From Chionis minor (Eukaryota > Chordata > Aves > Charadriiformes > Chionididae): a stretch of 64,000 bases of DNA. Position 1 is the first letter of the stretch, and every line of letters starts with the position of its first letter. Positions 1 through 11,545 of the stretch are shown here, piece by piece. The notes under the pieces are model-generated. The model was not told the DNA's origin. It saw only the letters and a list, made by a program, of their open reading frames with translations, and did not search any database. The stretch is taken from contig VZSF01009842.1 in the NCBI GenBank assembly GCA_013398295.1, forward strand, positions 310,001-374,000. The letters run 5' to 3'. Made by a program: the position numbers and the translations under genes.

Positions 1-1074
1 GACTTGGCAGGGAGGCAGGGGCTGCTCCGGCCTTCGCACCAGGACAGGGCCATGGGGTGAATCAATGCTTCCTGCAGCTTGTGAGAGCTGCAAGCCTAGC
101 CACTGTCTGATGGGTTTATGAGTGCATCAGCAGCGCCGTGGCCCGGGAGACACAGCCCGCGTCTCCTCGCAGGAAGCGATGTTGGTAAATCAGGCTAAGG
201 GGTCGTGACTGTGTTTACAGCTATTTTGTGTACATATAATCTAAGTGCATTTACAGCCATCCTGGATATGTTTAATCACTGCTCACCAGTGGGAAGGTTA
301 ATCTAAACACCTTCCATTTCACTTGGTAAAACAACTGCTGCCTGTCTCATGAACCCATTTGCTTATGGTTTGGGAGCGGGGAGGTGTTACTACGGGAAGA
401 GCACTTAACTCTTACAAAGCTGTTGGTGGTCCTCCACCTGCCTTTGGGTCCTCTGTGTAAAGGTAGAGCTTGTGCTCCTTTAAGAAGTCCCCTACCTGCA
501 GTGCCTGATGTTGGTGGTGGGCTCCAAGTGAGCACTTGGGATGCACTGCATTGCCTAGTGTACCACGCAGGCTGCTTCAGCCAAGCAGGGGATGCCACAG
601 GGACCTGGGGTGAGCCCCGGATGCTGTTGCTGATGGTAGCCAGCCTAAGAGAAGTTGCAAACCAGTTCAAGCAATGCTTTTTCAGACATTTTTCCAAGTT
701 CCCACAGTCCTTGTCTTGGGATTTTTGAGACAGAGATGTTTTTCTTGTGCTTAATAACCCTTGCTGGATCTTGCTTCCAGTGTTTCCTCCCCCTAGTTCC
801 CAACATTAACCTTGCTTTTTTTTATTGTTTTGACCATTCCTTGGCACAGCTTAACAACAGATCACTTCAGTCTGTCACAGCAGCAAGGCCTCGTGGTTGA
901 GCGGTAATGGCCATCCCAGGGCTGCAGGACTGGGTTCTCCTGGTGCATTGCACTGCAGTTACCTACACTGAATTTCATTGGCCTCTTTTTTCTGGGCCCC
1001 CTTGGTCAGCTGTGGAAAATTATTCTGCAGTAATTTGTGTTCAGCTTGGCCTTTGTTTCCTTGATGAGAGTGTC

Positions 1075-1270
1075 AGCAACAAACCATGCCACCTCACTAA
1101 GCTCTCCTCCAGATCATTTATGACTATGTTAAAGTATGAAGTTGTCATCACAGATTACTGTGGGGCTACCAGATGAAAACTGCCTGTTGCTCGTACTCTC
1201 CATTCCCTATCTTGTAACCAGCAATTTACCCCTGCAAAGACCTTTCCTCGTATCCCACTGGTGCCTGTAG
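1075..1270 (-). mobile_element. Probable old CR1/L3-type LINE remnant
   Basis: Scattered words resemble the antisense of CR1/L3 reverse transcriptase: a 'ccagatcatttatga' stretch near 1110 and a 'cctatcttgtaaccag' followed by 'cctttcctcgtatccca' near 1207-1258. Open reading is lost in all frames. The boundaries are rough, and the call rests on recalled consensus words rather than an alignment. Confidence 0.4.
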
Positions 1271-2664
1271 ATGTCCAAGCAGGCGCTGTCAGTTGATCTC
1301 CCTCACCTGCATGTACAGGCTTCCAGTAGTTGTGTCCCCTGGCTTCCTGTGTCTTGTGTTTATCCATGCATCCACTATTTCTGCTCTTTAGGGTGGTTTG
1401 TGCAGGTGGTGCAGGTGTGGGGCTTGGACCAGGACTTCCCTAGATCTTCATTATTTAAAAATTGGCCTTGCATTGGTCACTGCTGACACTACCCCCAAAG
1501 GAGTTCTGCACTTTGACGTCTGTTTCTGCCTGCCTACCATGACCCACAGGGGACACTTTGTCATGGATGGCACCACGCAGCCCCATGCCTGCAGCTGCTC
1601 AGCCCAGGGATGTGAGCTCAGGTGGAGGGCGAGGGGCAGCTGGAGCCTTCCTCACTTCCTCCACCCTGGGCCCAGGAGGGATCCCTGCTGGTGGGGTGAG
1701 GAGGTGGAAGTGTTGCTGCTGGCTTGACATTGGCCCAACGTCACTCTTCTTCCAACCCCAAAGGATGGAGGTCACCATCTCTGGGACCTGTCCCCGACCT
1801 GGTGCAGGAGCCCCTCAGTTTCAGGGCCATCCTGCTGACAGCTCTCCCCTTGGATGACAGCAGGCAGGGCACCTTGCTTGGGCTGGCAGCCAGCACCCAG
1901 TTTGGGTGCTCACAGGCATGTGCCAGTCCAGCATCACCATCCTGCCTGCACATGCAGCGGAGCGCATCGTGTAAGCACAGGTGTACATCTCAGTGTTTTT
2001 CAAGGGTCTCCACAAGCATGTTATGGCAAGTGGAGCTGCCAAACTGTGATGAATTATACGCTGGCCTCAGAAATTCGTGTACAGACCACCTACAAAGCAC
2101 CTTCATCGTGTACTGGCATCAGCACATGCATAAAATCAATCACATATAAACAAGGCGGTAGGAATACAGGCACATGCATGTTATGAAGTAGAAGCCAGGT
2201 CTTGGCCAATTATACAATAAACAATTTGATATCTCAACTGCATGGAAACACCAGCAGGTGAGCTTGGGCAGTGAGGCGAGCATGCTGAATAATTGAGGCA
2301 GTGATGATTTTTATGAGAAAGTTGTTACACGCTCCGTAGTGATCTCTACTCAGAAATACACAGCTAATGCCTGTGAGCCCAGTGTGCGGTGAGGGTCTGC
2401 ACTGCAGTGGTGAACCGTTTGGGAGCATGGCAGGCTCTGCACAGACAGATGGACAGGCAAATAGGTGGGTGCTTTTTAGGGTGCCTGGGGCCCCAGACAG
2501 AAGGGGTGGGATGTGGTGGGGTTGCAGGGAGCCGGCCAATGTGCCTGGGGTGCTGCAGCGGGGAGTTGCAGATCACGTTTCCCCCAGCCCTGTGTCCTTT
2601 CTAAGAAGGATTACTGTTGGCAAGCAGCTAAATCATGGAGGAGACAACTGTGCTTCCCAGGTGC

Positions 2665-3250
2665 CACAGAATCACAGAATCACTTAGGTTGGAAGAGACC
2701 TTTAAGACTGAGTCCAACCATAACACTGCCAAAGCCACCTCTAAAGCATGTCCCTAAGTACCGCATCTACCCATCTTTTAAATACCTCCAGGGATGGCGA
2801 TTCCACCACCTTCCTGGGCAGCCTGTTCCGATTTTTGACAACCCTTTCTGCGAAGAAATTTTTCCTAATACCCAATCTAAGCCTCCCTTGGTGTAACTTG
2901 AAGCCATTTCCTCTTGTCCTATCTCATGTTACTTGGGAGAAGAGATCGACCCTCACCTCACTACAACCTCCTTTCAGGTAGTTGTGGAGAGCGATAAGGT
3001 CTCCCCTCAGCCTCCTTTTCTCCAGACTAAACAATCCCAACTCCTTCAGCCGCTCCTCGTAAGACTTGTTCTCTAGACCCCTCACCAGCTTCGTTGCCCT
3101 TCTCTGGACACGCCCCAGCACCTCAATGTCCCTCCTATACTGTGACGCCCAAAACTGAGCACAGTACTCAAGCAGCGGCCACACCAGTGCTGAGTACAGT
3201 GGTGTGATCACTTCCCTGCTCCTGCTGGCCACACTATTCTTGATGCAGCC
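2665..3250 (-). mobile_element. CR1 LINE, 5'-truncated
   Basis: The + strand shows the reverse of a CR1 3' end (agaatcacagaatcac...ggttggaagagacc). Going inward there is the 3'UTR, then the C-terminal part of the ORF2 reverse transcriptase on the - strand. The frame 3232-2924 reads [20 protein letters not shown], then [33 protein letters not shown], typical of this family. The 5' part is missing, as usual for CR1 insertions. Confidence 0.93.
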
Positions 3251-6200
3251 ACTGCCTCAGTGGGGAATATTGCCCCTGCTTTTTGCAGCATTGCTTTGGA
3301 AGCAGTTTCCCCAGGCTTGGCTGCTGCTCCACCAAGGATCATATGGCAACAGTGAGGGGAAACTGCCAAGCTTGGATCTGCTGCTAGGGCGTTCTGGGGA
3401 TGTAATTTCTGTTGGGTTGGTGGCATTGGATGGAGGAGACAACGGGTCCAGGCACCACAACCCTCAGGTGAGAGCAAGAACTCTAAAAGCACGTCTGGAT
3501 GAACCAGCACACCAGGCACAAGGTGTGGCGCCAGTGTGGTTGATATGGGATAGAAACCATTGCGAGAATGATGTGCTGCAGAGCTGCATTCAGCACCTGC
3601 CCTGAAGGCCTTGAAATGCTGAAACATGGGTCCTTCACCTTGGACTCTGCTCTCTAGGTCAGAGCTCGTGGGCAAGTCACTTGCAGAAGATGCCAGCGTG
3701 TGATGTGGAGGGCACACACAGACAGAGACATTAGAAAGCAGCAGGATGTTTCAGCGAGGCAAGATTTCAAGACAAAATTTCCTGAAATCGCAGGCAACAC
3801 TTCTGGGAAGAGTCGGTCATTTCTGAAATCAGTCATCTCCGCTGTTGAAACCCCATGTCCTGCAGGGACCTCCAGTGCTGCACAAGCCTCCCTTGTGACA
3901 CTGGTTGGCAAATAAGTCACAGTTAGAGAATGCTGGGGGAGCATCAGCCCATGCAGAAGCCTTGTGCCAGGCATGGCCCTGCTCCCACAAATGCTAAGTG
4001 AGCCCCAAGACATGTCTTGGGGTGTGGGGACACCAAGGAGTGAGGCCAGCTTGCAAATCAAGATGCCCTGGGGTGAAAAACCATTTGAGACCGTGGAAAT
4101 TGTAGAGCTGCTTTTGGCTTGTGGCGTTTGAAACACACTGTGCTCAGTTTTACAAGCAACAGCCTGATATTTCCAGTTTCCCAGGATTTTGATAAGAAAG
4201 CCATTCATTTATTAAAGAAAGTTTATGGAAAACCAAGGAAAAAACCCAAGAAAGCCAAGATTTGATGAAAATTAGGAAGAAAAAGAGCAAATGATTTGGA
4301 AAAATTTGATGTTTTATAAGCACCAGCAACTGTCTTACAGTGGCACAGCTCAGCAAGGCCAGCACTATCCAGGGAAGGAACCCTTTTTGTCCTTGCAGTA
4401 GCAGGGAACCTAGTTGATCCGTGATGGAGTCAGAACAGCCATTAAGTGGGATGAGGAGCCCAGGAGGATGCCGTGCCTTGCACCCCACCCTCACGCCTGC
4501 ACCATCTGCGCACTGTGACCCCTCATGGGGGCCCTGACAGTGACTTTCCTCTCTCTGATGCCAGACCAGAGCTGGCAGAGATCCCCCCCCTTGTCCCTTG
4601 GACTCTGGAGGATCCAAAGGGGACATCCCTGGGTGCATTTCTGGCTGTTTGGGGGGGAGGACATCCAGATGCCCTTGGGGGGAACAGCTGTCTTGGAGGC
4701 CAGCAGCTCCTCAGCCTCTTCCAACCCAGTGGCAGGAGCCTTTGCTCTGCTGAATGCTGTGATCTTCATCATCGTCAGTGGTACCAGTCAAGCTAATGAA
4801 TTCTCAGGAGCCCCCCGGCTTCCGCCCTGGTAGGAGTTTCCCCAACATCCTGGTGGGACACAACTGTTCCGGCCCACAACACAGAGGTGGAATTGAGGAA
4901 CATGGTTTTGTTCTTGCTGGCTTCACTGCTGATCCTAAAGGGGTAGGGGGGGAAAGTAGTAGCTGGTGTTAAATTCCTTGAGCCAAAAATAAAATATAAT
5001 AAGGAAAAGTGGACAGGCATTCTTGGAGGTAAAGGCTTTGCCAGCCAAGAGCTGCCTGCCTGTGGGTGCTGCTGCTCCCAAGTAGGGCAGAGGCAGAGGA
5101 TTGTCTTTGCGAGGGAGGAAGTATAAAAATAGGTTGTTGTTTCCAGCACGGGTCTTTGTGCTGGTCCTCTTTACCCTCCCTGTGAACATGTGTACAGATC
5201 CTTACCCTGCTGGAACAAATGGGGTGAGGGAAGAAACCAGATGCAAGCAGAGCAGCTGCTTATTGCTGCACCTGGCTCCCGTGCTGGGCCCTGAAGGGAG
5301 CATGATGCAACGTGGTAATATGCATGCCACCACCCAAGTGCTCTAGAGTAACAACGGAGAAAGCACGTGAAGCTCTTAGCACCAGGTTTGAATAATACCG
5401 AGGTGGTTGATGCAGCAACACGTATCATTTCTATTTGATTGATTTCTACACGAGTCTCCTGCGATGGCTGTGCACACCTCACCATGGGACAGCGCCGGTT
5501 TCCCACTGGAGAAGCCAGATTGGAGATGCTAGAGGCTTTTCTCACCAGAGGTTCTTCCCACTGGCACATCTGTGAGTCAAAGCCTTAGAAAATAATGCGG
5601 TTTTCTGTAAATATCCCCTTTAAATATCTTATATTTAAATGTCCCTTCCTAATTAAGGAATAGTTTCATTTTCTGGTGGCCAGCAAGCTGGGTGTTACCC
5701 GTGGGTCTGTGGGCAGCCGTGGGAGGATGGACATCAGGAGTGGTGTTTCAGGAGGGGTCCTGCAGGCAAGGTCCTATCTTGCTTCATGACACCATGGTTT
5801 CAGCATTGACTGTTGCAGTTCTGGATATTCCTGTCCTCTGCAAAGGTTGGTGGTTGCTGGGTTCTGCTTGTGTTGGTGTCAACAGCAGCTGGGGGCTTTG
5901 AGCTGCATCCATGATCAGACTTTGTGTTGGGTGGGGAAACTCAGCTCTGCTTCTGTGGGGAAGCAGACTGGGGGAAGCACTCCAGCTCCCCTCGGTACCT
6001 CTGGTACTCTTTGTATCTTTGCTCTGCTTTGACCCATTGCAGAGAGTCCTGGAGCTGGTGCAGCCCATGGCCATGTGTCCCATTGCACCCCTGGAGGAAG
6101 CTTCTTCTGAACATGCTTCCAGCATATATTCTGATTTCAATGACTTCAAGCTTAATACCTTGCTTTTTTCACCAGAAATACCTGAGTGCAGAACAGCTGT

Positions 6201-7862
6201 TACCTTTTTACCATGAAGAGGACAGCTGTGCTCCCTGGACATCCTAGAAGTGCCCCAGAACATGAGTTGCAGGGCTGGCATGGGTCCTCATGGCGGTGCA
6301 GCTGAATCTGCCAGCTTGCCCTTCACTTGCAGGTAGGTGACCTCTGCCCTGAGATCTCCCATCATGTGCAGCTGGGACTGGGGGTTTCCACTGTCCCCCC
6401 TCTATGTGTGATTGATGATTATCACTTGGTTCTGGAAACTGCGCTCCAGGCAAAAAGGCTGCAGTATATAATATTGAACATGGCTTTTTAGATGGAAAAT
6501 CATTGCCCAAGAGCAAATGAAATAAGCTGATGGCGTAGTTGATAGCTTTCTGTGTTCACTCAGTAACCTCAAAGGGACAGAAAGCTAGGAAAGTAAGATT
6601 TCTGCTTGACCAGTTAATATCTGTGGTCAGCTGTAGCTGGGAATGAGATTTTGGGACATGATAAAGTGCACTGAAGAACAGAGGAGAGGAGTGATACTGG
6701 GCTGTAAGCCTGAAAAGCCACGAAAGCCAGGAAGAGTGAGGCCAGCACTGTGTCCCATAGCATCCCACAGGGTGAGCTTGTTTTGAGATATCGAGAGCAA
6801 AACGCAAGTCATTGCTCAGAAACCTGCTCCCCAAAGTGACTGCCTGCTTTCTCTCTAAGCCTGCTGTCACCAGCAGACCATGAGAGAGACAGGTTTTCAA
6901 GTAATTATTTAAACCTTTTACGATCCCCTGTTCTGTGAGAGGTTGAAGACGTAATTTACATAACAAGTCATGAGATACACATGGTAGAAGCACTGATGAA
7001 CTTTGCTGCTGGTATTTGAGTGGAGATCACTCACTGTTTGTTGGAAAACACTGACCTTCTCATCTGGGCATGGTGGGATGCCCTCAGACATCACATCTGA
7101 GACGATTTTGGAAACATAGATGCTCAGTCCTTGGGCCCTGCTGGCTCCAAGGCCAGTCACAAGTCCTCGGGGTTAAGCATGGAGGACATGGGGACTTGTT
7201 CTTTTTTTTTTTTTTTTCCTCTTTTGAACAAACATTGGCATTTCTGAGCCCCTTGACAAAAAGTGACATTACTGAAAAATAAAATGAAGGCATTTTGGTC
7301 TAAAAGGCAAACAAAGTCAAAGCCCCTTAGTGTCTTACATGCTCCTGACAATGACGAACATTTCAGCAGGTCCTCAACCTGCTAAAAGCACTTTAATGAT
7401 TTAAACAGTATTTTGTTTTCAGCTTTCCCTAAAGTATTTGTTGTAGGCATCTTACCTGCAGCCATCCCTGCACACTCGGCGGATGCCTGTTTTATCCCTG
7501 TAGGCTGCCCAGGCCACGCAGGGAGCGCCGAGCGGCCACAGCCCAGCTGAGGATTTGTCCCCAGTTGTCCTTCAGTCCCTGTGGAGGCTGGTCCTGGCAC
7601 CCATCACACTGCGCGGGAGGATGCAGGTGCCTAGACCAGACCACCCTGCTGTCACCTGCCTGCTGAGGCCGGGCGCAGGGCTTGGCTAGGGAGCAGTGGG
7701 CCCGGCTTAGCCCAGCTGGCCTGGCCTGGCCTGGCCCGCAGCCGCCCACCAGCCGGGATGCGTGGGGCGTGGGTCGTGCCGGTGGAGGCAGCGGTGTGCT
7801 GGGGGACAGGCAGAGCCGCACGGGGGCAAGGCCGCCGCGGCGCGGCGCGGCCCCACGCACCG

Positions 7863-7890
7863 GCCCCGGCCCCGGCCCCGGCCCCTGGCC
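7863..7890. repeat. CGGCCC (GGGGCC-type) hexanucleotide repeat at gap edge
   Basis: About four tandem CGGCCC units, then CCTGGCC, running straight into the N run. On the - strand this reads as GGGGCC units, able to form G-quadruplexes. The true copy number is unknown because the gap starts here. Confidence 0.85.
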
Positions 7891-8236
7891 NNNNNNNNNN
7901 NNNNNNNNNNNNNNNNNNNNNNNNNNNNNNNNNNNNNNNNNNNNNNNNNNNNNNNNNNNNNNNNNNNNNNNNNNNNNNNNNNNNNNNNNNNNNNNNNNNN
8001 NNNNNNNNNNNNNNNNNNNNNNNNNNNNNNNNNNNNNNNNNNNNNNNNNNNNNNNNNNNNNNNNNNNNNNNNNNNNNNNNNNNNNNNNNNNNNNNNNNNN
8101 NNNNNNNNNNNNNNNNNNNNNNNNNNNNNNNNNNNNNNNNNNNNNNNNNNNNNNNNNNNNNNNNNNNNNNNNNNNNNNNNNNNNNNNNNNNNNNNNNNNN
8201 NNNNNNNNNNNNNNNNNNNNNNNNNNNNNNNNNNNN
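7891..8236. other. Assembly gap (346 N) inside CpG island 1
   Basis: A run of N directly follows the CGGCCC hexamer repeat and is flanked on both sides by very GC-rich sequence. Reading frames that cross it are meaningless. Isolated single N also occur at 8640, 16648 and 17531, the first in a C run and the last in the second CpG island. Confidence 0.99.
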
Positions 8237-8319
8237 TGCGGTGCGGCGCGGGGCCCGGCCGTGCCCGGCGGCGGCGTGGGGGCGGACTCCCGGGCGGCCT
8301 TACCCGGCCAGGGGCCGCG

Positions 8320-8355
8320 GCGGCGAAGCCATTTTGAGGGGGTGGCGTCGCGGCG
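8320..8355 (+). other. Candidate non-coding first exon (3' end) of ADARB1
   Basis: The stretch ends in GCGGCG just before GTAAGTTC at 8356, a near-consensus donor, and follows a YY1-like word. No in-frame start is needed because the known start codon is at 38840. The 5' end is not determinable and could be anywhere from inside the N run. An alternative end of the first exon is the AAG/GTGAGC donor at 8519. Confidence 0.4.
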
Positions 8356-8616
8356 GTAAGTTCGGTCCCGGTCGCCTGCCCCGAGGAAGCCACCTGGCAG
8401 GGCCGGCCGCCGAGCCCGGCGCCTTTGCCTGCCCGCCGGGGACGCGGCAGCCGCGGGGACCGGGGTACCTGCTCTGCCCGGTGCTCTGCCGCCCGGGAGC
8501 CCGCCGCTGGTGGGGAAGGTGAGCTCGGCGGTCGCGGTGGCCTGGCCGCCCTCCCCTTCCCTTCTCCCGGCCACCCGGGGCCGACATGTCCCCCCCGGGG
8601 GAGCCGGGGCTGGGCG

Positions 8617-8645
8617 CCCCCCCCCCGCCCCCCCCCCCCNCCCCC
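8617..8645 (+). repeat. C-rich homopolymer tract
   Basis: Ten C (8617-8626), one G, twelve C (8628-8639), an N and five more C. Together with the large gap it marks this as a hard-to-sequence part of the island. Its length is unlikely to be exact. Confidence 0.9.
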
Positions 8646-9473
8646 GGCACCCGCTGCCCGCCCTCTGCAGCGGGGAAGGCGGGCACGTCCTTGCGAGAGG
8701 AGCTCGGGCGTGAAATGCGGCGTCTCTCTTTCCTGGCTGGTTAAAATACCTTAAAAGCCGTTTTCTTAGTGTGTCTTCTGTTGTTGTGGCCCCTGGTGGG
8801 TTTGGGTTTCGTGGTTCCTACTGGATTTCATTGGATTTAGGCTGTGCTGGAACAAAACTATGGTTGCAATGTCTGTTATTGTGCAAAAAGTCTGGTTTGC
8901 TTAAAAAATGATCACGCACATTTTTAGAAATTAAGGCATGTTGGGTTGCCCCCAAGGGTGCCTGGCTGGCCTGTGGCCAAGGGGCGGCTGCTGGCCTGGT
9001 CCAGCCCTGCTTTCTGCCTGTGTCTTCACCTCATATCTCTCAAAGCTCAGAGTAATGGAGTGCTGGTGGCACTTGGCTGGAGAGGAGGCTGTGAAGCAGT
9101 TTCAGACTCTGGGCTCAGTCTGGTGAAACCACAAAATAGACTGAAGAGCAATGTAGCCAACAGCAGCCAGGCTGGTCCTTAGAAATGTGCTTTGCCTGGG
9201 CTTTTGTCTAGTTCTTTGGGCAGATATGTCCGTCTGCAGGAGACAACTTTTTTTTTTTTTTTTTAATCTGCAGTAGGTTCTTTCAAGCAGTAGCAAACCA
9301 TGGTTATGTTTCTATGCTGCGCTGTGTTGGATTTCAGTCCTAGGCCTCTGAAGGTGGCGATGCTGCTCAAGGGCTTCCACCACTGTTTGTAGCATGTTTA
9401 TTCCTCATGGAATCTTTTTTGGTGGTAAAGTAAAACTTCCTGGGTTTTGTAGCATAAACAAGATTGTGGTCTC

Positions 9474-9500
9474 TTTTTTTTTTTTTTTTTTTTTTTTTTT
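9474..9500 (+). repeat. Poly-T tract (27)
   Basis: An uninterrupted run of 27 T. Shorter T runs lie at 7202-7217 and 9248-9264. They are not attached to a recognisable retroposed body. Confidence 0.95.
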
Positions 9501-11254
9501 GGCGTGCAGAAGCAGTGATGAGCTCACCCTGGCTGTTGGACTCACACGGACATGCTGCTTGCTCTGTGAGTTTCCTGTCACTTCTCTTTGACTGTCGCGC
9601 GAGTGAAGTTGTAGCATCGTTCTCTGAGCTGTTATGCTGGAGAGTGGCAGCAGGCCAACCTACAGAGCACAGAAGATGTTTAGAATAATTAGTGATGGAC
9701 TGCCCTTTTAAAATAATTGTTTGGGTTTATCTAGCACTCAATTGTAGTGATATCTACCTCTAAAAATAGGCAAGCCTCCTGTGTAATGAGTCTCGTAGTA
9801 TAAACAGTCATGTCTTGAATGACTGTTGTTACTTTTAGGATGTCTAAGATGCCTTTGGGGGTTTTGCCAAATCCTCTGTCTGTTTGACTTCTTTTTTCTG
9901 CAGTGAATAATGTGGTTCTTGGCCTTCACGGCTTGTAGTCATGCAATGACCAGAGGAAAAGCCTAGTAACCCTTGCCATTTGGGGCTGGCACATCAGGAC
10001 AGAAAGCTTCCCACCACTCCTGGCAGACCAAGCTTGAGCAGCTGTATCTCTTCCATGCAATTCCTGCTCTGTATGCTGCTGTGTTCGCAGAAACGTGTCC
10101 GTCAGTTAGCTTGCACAGGTAACTGTGCATCACTTCTGCTTTGAGGCACTGTCCTCAGTTAATTAAGCACAGACCTCCATCGGCTAGAGTTTGTCTGTGC
10201 TGGCAAGTCCACAGTTTCCATGCAAAGAGGAGAGAGCAGCTCTGGTGTGATTGAGATTATGCTGCTTGTGCCAGTGTGCTCACCCCATGCCAACCCTTTG
10301 TCACAGTGCTCAGCTTCACAAGGCTGGCCTCCTGGGATGACTTCCCCAAGTTTGCCAAGGCACAGCTGCATAAATGTGCAATTCTTGCTTTTAGTAATTA
10401 AGAAAAAGGATTGTGTGACAAATCTTCTCACGTTTTGCCATACAGTTTATCAGAGTGCAACAGATGAGCTGTGGCCCTAACACCTCATGCACACATACTT
10501 TTTAAAGTTCCTTTTCAGCAGCCAGCATGCTGGCTGAGGCTTCTCTGGCGTGGCTTGTGTGCGCAAGCACCAGCTCCTCATCTCACAGAAGAGCAGCCCA
10601 GCTTTTTCAGCAGGAGGGCAATTTGCTTTATGAAGACTTGTTTTCTGAGAAGGTACTGTAGAGGATGTTGTGCTTAGTGTTTGAAGCAGGATGTATATCA
10701 TTGCTTTCCTCATGCTGCACTTGAAAACCTCAGGCCATTTTGATGTTTGCCCTCGGCTTATTTGGATTTACCTGCACTGATGAAAGTTTAGTGCCCTTTC
10801 ATGGGCTGTGTGTGATTCAGGAATGGAAATGTGGTACCATAGGTCTTCAGCGGCAGGCCTTTTGCTTGCTATGAGCATGCAAGTCTTCTAGAGTACTTAT
10901 ATTTGTTTATTATAAGCAAATGGGAACTTTTTACTTTTAAAGCCAACTGTGTTTTGATTTGAATGAGTAAAACCTTCTAAATTGCTGGGCTTATTAGCTC
11001 AGACAGGGCATCATCACAGTTTGGGACTGCAACCAGGTCAGGCTCTGCTGCCCTTCAGCAAACTGATCTCTGCACTTAACGTACCCGACACTAGTGCCTT
11101 TGATTGTTTACAGTCATCTAGTCAGAGATCCTGTGTGGGAGCAAGGGTTCCTTTTAAGTAGGGTGATGGCAAACACCTGTGTTGGAGAGTTGTGGGACAG
11201 ACCAGAAATACAGCATGCCCTCTAAGCAACGTGGCATCAATGTTTTTGGGATGT

Positions 11255-11545
11255 CATAAAATCAAAGAATGGTTTGGGTTGGAAGGGAACTTAAAGATCA
11301 TGTACTATGAACTCCCCTGTTATGAGCAGGGACACCTTCCACTAGACAAAGTTACTCAAAGCCCTGTCCAACCTGGCCTCGAGCACCTCCAGGGATGGAG
11401 CCTCCACAGCCTCTCTGGGCAACCTGTTCCAGTGACTCGCCACCCTGACAGTAAAGAATTTCTTCCTGATATCTCATCTAAATCTACCCGCTTTCAGTTT
11501 AGAACTGTTATCCCTCGTCCTATCACTATAATCCCTGTAATCATC
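11255..11545 (-). mobile_element. CR1 LINE 3' fragment
   Basis: Antisense CR1 3' end (aaatcaaagaatggtttgggttggaag) followed by the characteristic 'cctccagggatggagcctccacagcctctctgggcaacctgttccagtg' region of the 3'UTR/ORF2 end. It is 5'-truncated. The octamer end is degraded relative to the copies at 41759 and 52631. Confidence 0.92.

Larger units (their letters stand above)
1..7689. other. Upstream region without a supportable gene
   Basis: Apart from the CR1 pieces at about 1075-1270 and 2665-3250 I see no coding exon, RNA gene or promoter-like island. The short open frames on both strands are at chance length, overlap each other and match nothing I recognise. Confidence 0.7.
7690..8715. 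promoter_or_regulatory. CpG island 1, probable ADARB1 promoter (contains sequence gap)
   Basis: A GC-rich, CpG-dense block stands out in AT-rich surroundings. It contains a pentamer run (CTGGC x4, 7716-7735), a hexamer run of CGGCCC (about four copies, 7863-7886) abutting the gap, and GC-box-like CCGCCC/GGGCGG words. It also has a GCCATTTTG word at 8328-8336, the reverse of a YY1 core often found just downstream of a start site. Two splice-donor-like sites follow: GGCG/GTAAGT at 8356 (strong) and AAG/GTGAGC at 8519. The orientation and the link to ADARB1 are inferred from these donors and from the lack of any other gene nearby. The start site itself may lie in the gap. Confidence 0.6.

Noticed and set aside
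2367..2687. Overlapping short + strand frames in the upstream region
   Set aside because: Several mutually overlapping frames of about 100 codons, one running into the CR1 copy, with no recognisable product.
7492..8574. Long open frames on both strands through CpG island 1
   Set aside because: They cross 346 N and exist because GC-rich sequence has few stops. No recognisable protein.
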